Shown here: positions 7,330 to 8,650 of the stretch, piece after piece
Layout: the number at the start of each line of letters is the position of its first letter
Position numbering within the stretch: position 1 is the first letter of the stretch
Assembly: GCA_021793935.1 (NCBI GenBank)
Contig: JAJYRV010000068.1
Span: 1-8,650, forward strand
Length of the DNA: 8,650 nucleotides
Direction of reading: 5' to 3'
Source: Actinomycetes bacterium
Lineage (GTDB): Bacteria; Actinomycetota; Actinomycetes; Actinomycetales; Beutenbergiaceae
Translations under genes and position numbers: made by a program
The notes under the pieces: generated by a model
Databases searched by the model: none
Told to the model about the DNA's origin: nothing
What the model saw: the letters and a program-made list of their open reading frames with translations, nothing else

Positions 7330-8280
7330 GTGACAACGACGCTCTGCATCGCCCTCGTGACCACCGCTGGTCACCCGGAGCTTGACGACGAAAGCCAACC
7401 CCTCGCGGACGCGCTGCGTATGCGCGGCGCGAGGCCGAAGATTGTGCACTGGGACGATCCGGCCGTGGACTGGGAGGAGTTCGACCTCGCTGTCATCCTC
7501 GCCGCGTGGGATCACACCGACCGGATCGAGGATTTCCTCGCGTGGGCCAAACGCGTGCCTCGGCTCGTCAACCCACCCAACGTGCTGCGCTGGAACATCG
7601 ATAAGCACTACCTGCAGTCGCTGGCGGAACACGGCCTGCCCGTCATCGAGACCACCTGGATCGAACCGGACCGGCAGTGGCAGAAACGCGACCTGCACAA
7701 CCGGTTCCCCGCCCGCGAAGAGTTCGTGATCAAGCCGGCGATCTCCGCCGGCACGATGGACACCGGCCGCTACACCTCCACCGACGCCGACTCCCGCCGG
7801 TACGCGATCGAGCACGCCAAACGCATCGTGGACGAGGGCCGCGCCGTCATGGTGCAGCGATACATCCCCGAGATCGATTCCCACGGGGAGATCTCCCTCG
7901 TATTCCTCCACGGCACGTATTCGCACGCCGTGCGCAAAGATCCCATGCTCACGCCCGACGACGGCGATATCGCCGATACGTATCAGCCCGTCCAGCTCAG
8001 CCCTTACGTGGCTACGCCCGAGGAGATCGCGGCCGGGCAGAAAGCGCTCGCCTTCGCGCGGGCCCGGATCCCGGGGCGGAACACGAATTCCCGGCCGCTG
8101 CTGTTCGCCCGGGTCGACATCGTCACCCAGTCCGACGGCACCTCGCTCCTCATGGAGCTCGAGCTCATCGACGCGAACCTGTACACGCGCCAAGCCCCTG
8201 GCGCCGTCGACCGGTTCGCCGACGCGATCCTCGCCGAGGCGGCGATGCCGCCCGATACTCAGAACATCGACCTCGCCTGA
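7330..8280 (+). CDS. ATP-grasp domain protein, DcsG/RimK-like, substrate unknown
   Basis: The 316-residue product starts with GTG and has no signal peptide or membrane segment, so it is probably cytosolic. Residues 1 to about 100 form an N-terminal pre-ATP-grasp-like domain (DLAVILAAWDHTDRIEDFLAW, then LVNPPNVLRWNIDKHYL). The ATP-grasp fold follows, with Lys135 in EFVIKPAISAGTMDTGRY, Glu187 in SHGEISLVF, Arg261 and Asp263 in LFARVDIV, and the Mg/ATP residues Glu276 and Glu278 in LLMELELIDANLY. The pattern WDDPAVDW...WDH...NP..VLRWN.DK resembles DcsG, the ATP-grasp enzyme that closes the ring in D-cycloserine biosynthesis, and many uncharacterised homologues. No other cycloserine genes are nearby, so that function is not claimed. 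Such enzymes join a carboxylate to an amine or thiol nucleophile through an acyl-phosphate. It has its own promoter and a downstream peroxiredoxin partner 10 bases away. Confidence 0.82.
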   Translation: MTTTLCIALVTTAGHPELDDESQPLADALRMRGARPKIVHWDDPAVDWEEFDLAVILAAWDHTDRIEDFLAWAKRVPRLVNPPNVLRWNIDKHYLQSLAEHGLPVIETTWIEPDRQWQKRDLHNRFPAREEFVIKPAISAGTMDTGRYTSTDADSRRYAIEHAKRIVDEGRAVMVQRYIPEIDSHGEISLVFLHGTYSHAVRKDPMLTPDDGDIADTYQPVQLSPYVATPEEIAAGQKALAFARARIPGRNTNSRPLLFARVDIVTQSDGTSLLMELELIDANLYTRQAPGAVDRFADAILAEAAMPPDTQNIDLA

Positions 8281-8290
8281 AAGGACCCTT

Positions 8291-8650
8291 GTGCGACTCG
8301 ACGTGGGCACCAACGCACCCGAATTCACCCTGCCGACCGCCGGCGGCGGCACCGTCTCCCTGGCCGATCTGCTCCCGCAGGCGGAGAAGGGGGTCGTCGT
8401 CTACTTCTATCCCAAGGCCGGCACCCCCGGCTGCACGAAGCAGGCCTGCGACTTCCGGGACAACCTCGCCTCGCTGCAAAGCGCGGGCTACCAGGTCGTG
8501 GGGGTCTCCCCGGACCCGGTGGAGAAGCTCGCGAAGTTCGTCGAGAAGGAGGGCTTGACCTTCCCGCTCGCCTCCGACCCCGAGCACGAGGTGCTCGAAG
8601 CCTACGGCGCCTGGGGTGAGAAGAAGAACTACGGGCGCACCTACGTGGGC
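8291..8650 (+). CDS. bcp: Thioredoxin-dependent peroxiredoxin, Bcp/PrxQ type (3' end missing)
   Basis: The frame opens with GTG at 8291, five bases after AAAGGA (8280-8285, overlapping the stop of the ATP-grasp gene), and is still open at the window edge. That gives 120 residues of an expected 150-160. The family reduces hydrogen peroxide and organic hydroperoxides with electrons from thioredoxin. The active-site signature PKAGTPGC is present with the peroxidatic Cys48. A second cysteine, Cys53 in CTKQAC, sits five residues later, as in the atypical two-cysteine form of Escherichia coli Bcp (Cys45/Cys50). APEFTLPTAGG at the start and FPLASDPEHEVLEAYGAWGEK near the end are also typical. Translation is probably linked to the gene upstream, so the two likely share one transcript. 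The remaining C-terminal part, with the conserved FLID region, lies beyond the window. Confidence 0.93.
   Translation, partial: MRLDVGTNAPEFTLPTAGGGTVSLADLLPQAEKGVVVYFYPKAGTPGCTKQACDFRDNLASLQSAGYQVVGVSPDPVEKLAKFVEKEGLTFPLASDPEHEVLEAYGAWGEKKNYGRTYVG

Noticed and set aside
7330..8280. Calling the ATP-grasp gene dcsG (cycloserine biosynthesis)
   Set aside because: The sequence pattern is similar, but no other cycloserine biosynthesis gene is in the window and DcsG-like proteins are widespread in non-producers.
6129..8352. Long - strand frames opposite iolE and the ATP-grasp gene
   Set aside because: They are shadows of + strand codon bias. They also cross the terminator and promoter in the gap, with no recognisable protein.

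Overview
The window reads as a chromosomal segment of a high-GC Gram-positive (actinobacterial) organism. The grounds are the G+C-rich third codon positions, the GTG starts, a leaderless-type promoter before one gene, and protein families and gene content typical of actinobacterial inositol loci. The exact genus cannot be told from the sequence alone. All genes are on the + strand and tightly packed. No gene-free stretch exceeds about 140 bases, and I saw no tRNA, rRNA, insertion sequence or CRISPR array.

Positions 1-7193 are the distal part of a myo-inositol catabolism (iol) operon. In order they hold the 3' part of a Cgl0159-type (beta/alpha)8-barrel protein (a likely aldolase), iolA (methylmalonate/malonate-semialdehyde dehydrogenase), iolB (5-deoxy-glucuronate isomerase), iolG (inositol 2-dehydrogenase), iolD (THcHDO hydrolase, ThDP-dependent) and iolE (2-keto-myo-inositol dehydratase). 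Together they cover oxidation of inositol to inosose (IolG), dehydration (IolE), ring opening (IolD), isomerisation (IolB) and final conversion of malonate semialdehyde to acetyl-CoA (IolA). The kinase IolC should lie upstream, outside the window. No classical IolJ aldolase is present, so the barrel protein at the left edge is the best candidate for the carbon-carbon cleavage step. Each gene has its own good Shine-Dalgarno sequence. Two intergenic gaps (iolB-iolG and iolD-iolE) contain inverted repeats that could tune expression within the operon. A strong 14-bp hairpin after iolE closes the operon.

Positions 7318-8650 are a separate unit. A TANNNT -10 element sits six bases before a GTG start with no Shine-Dalgarno, the pattern of a leaderless mRNA. 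It drives an ATP-grasp ligase of unknown substrate, related to the DcsG/RimK-like group. Ten bases downstream starts a Bcp/PrxQ-type peroxiredoxin that runs off the right edge.

Most of the window is a recognisable pathway. The least explained parts are the role of the barrel protein, the intra-operon hairpins, and the ATP-grasp/peroxiredoxin pair.
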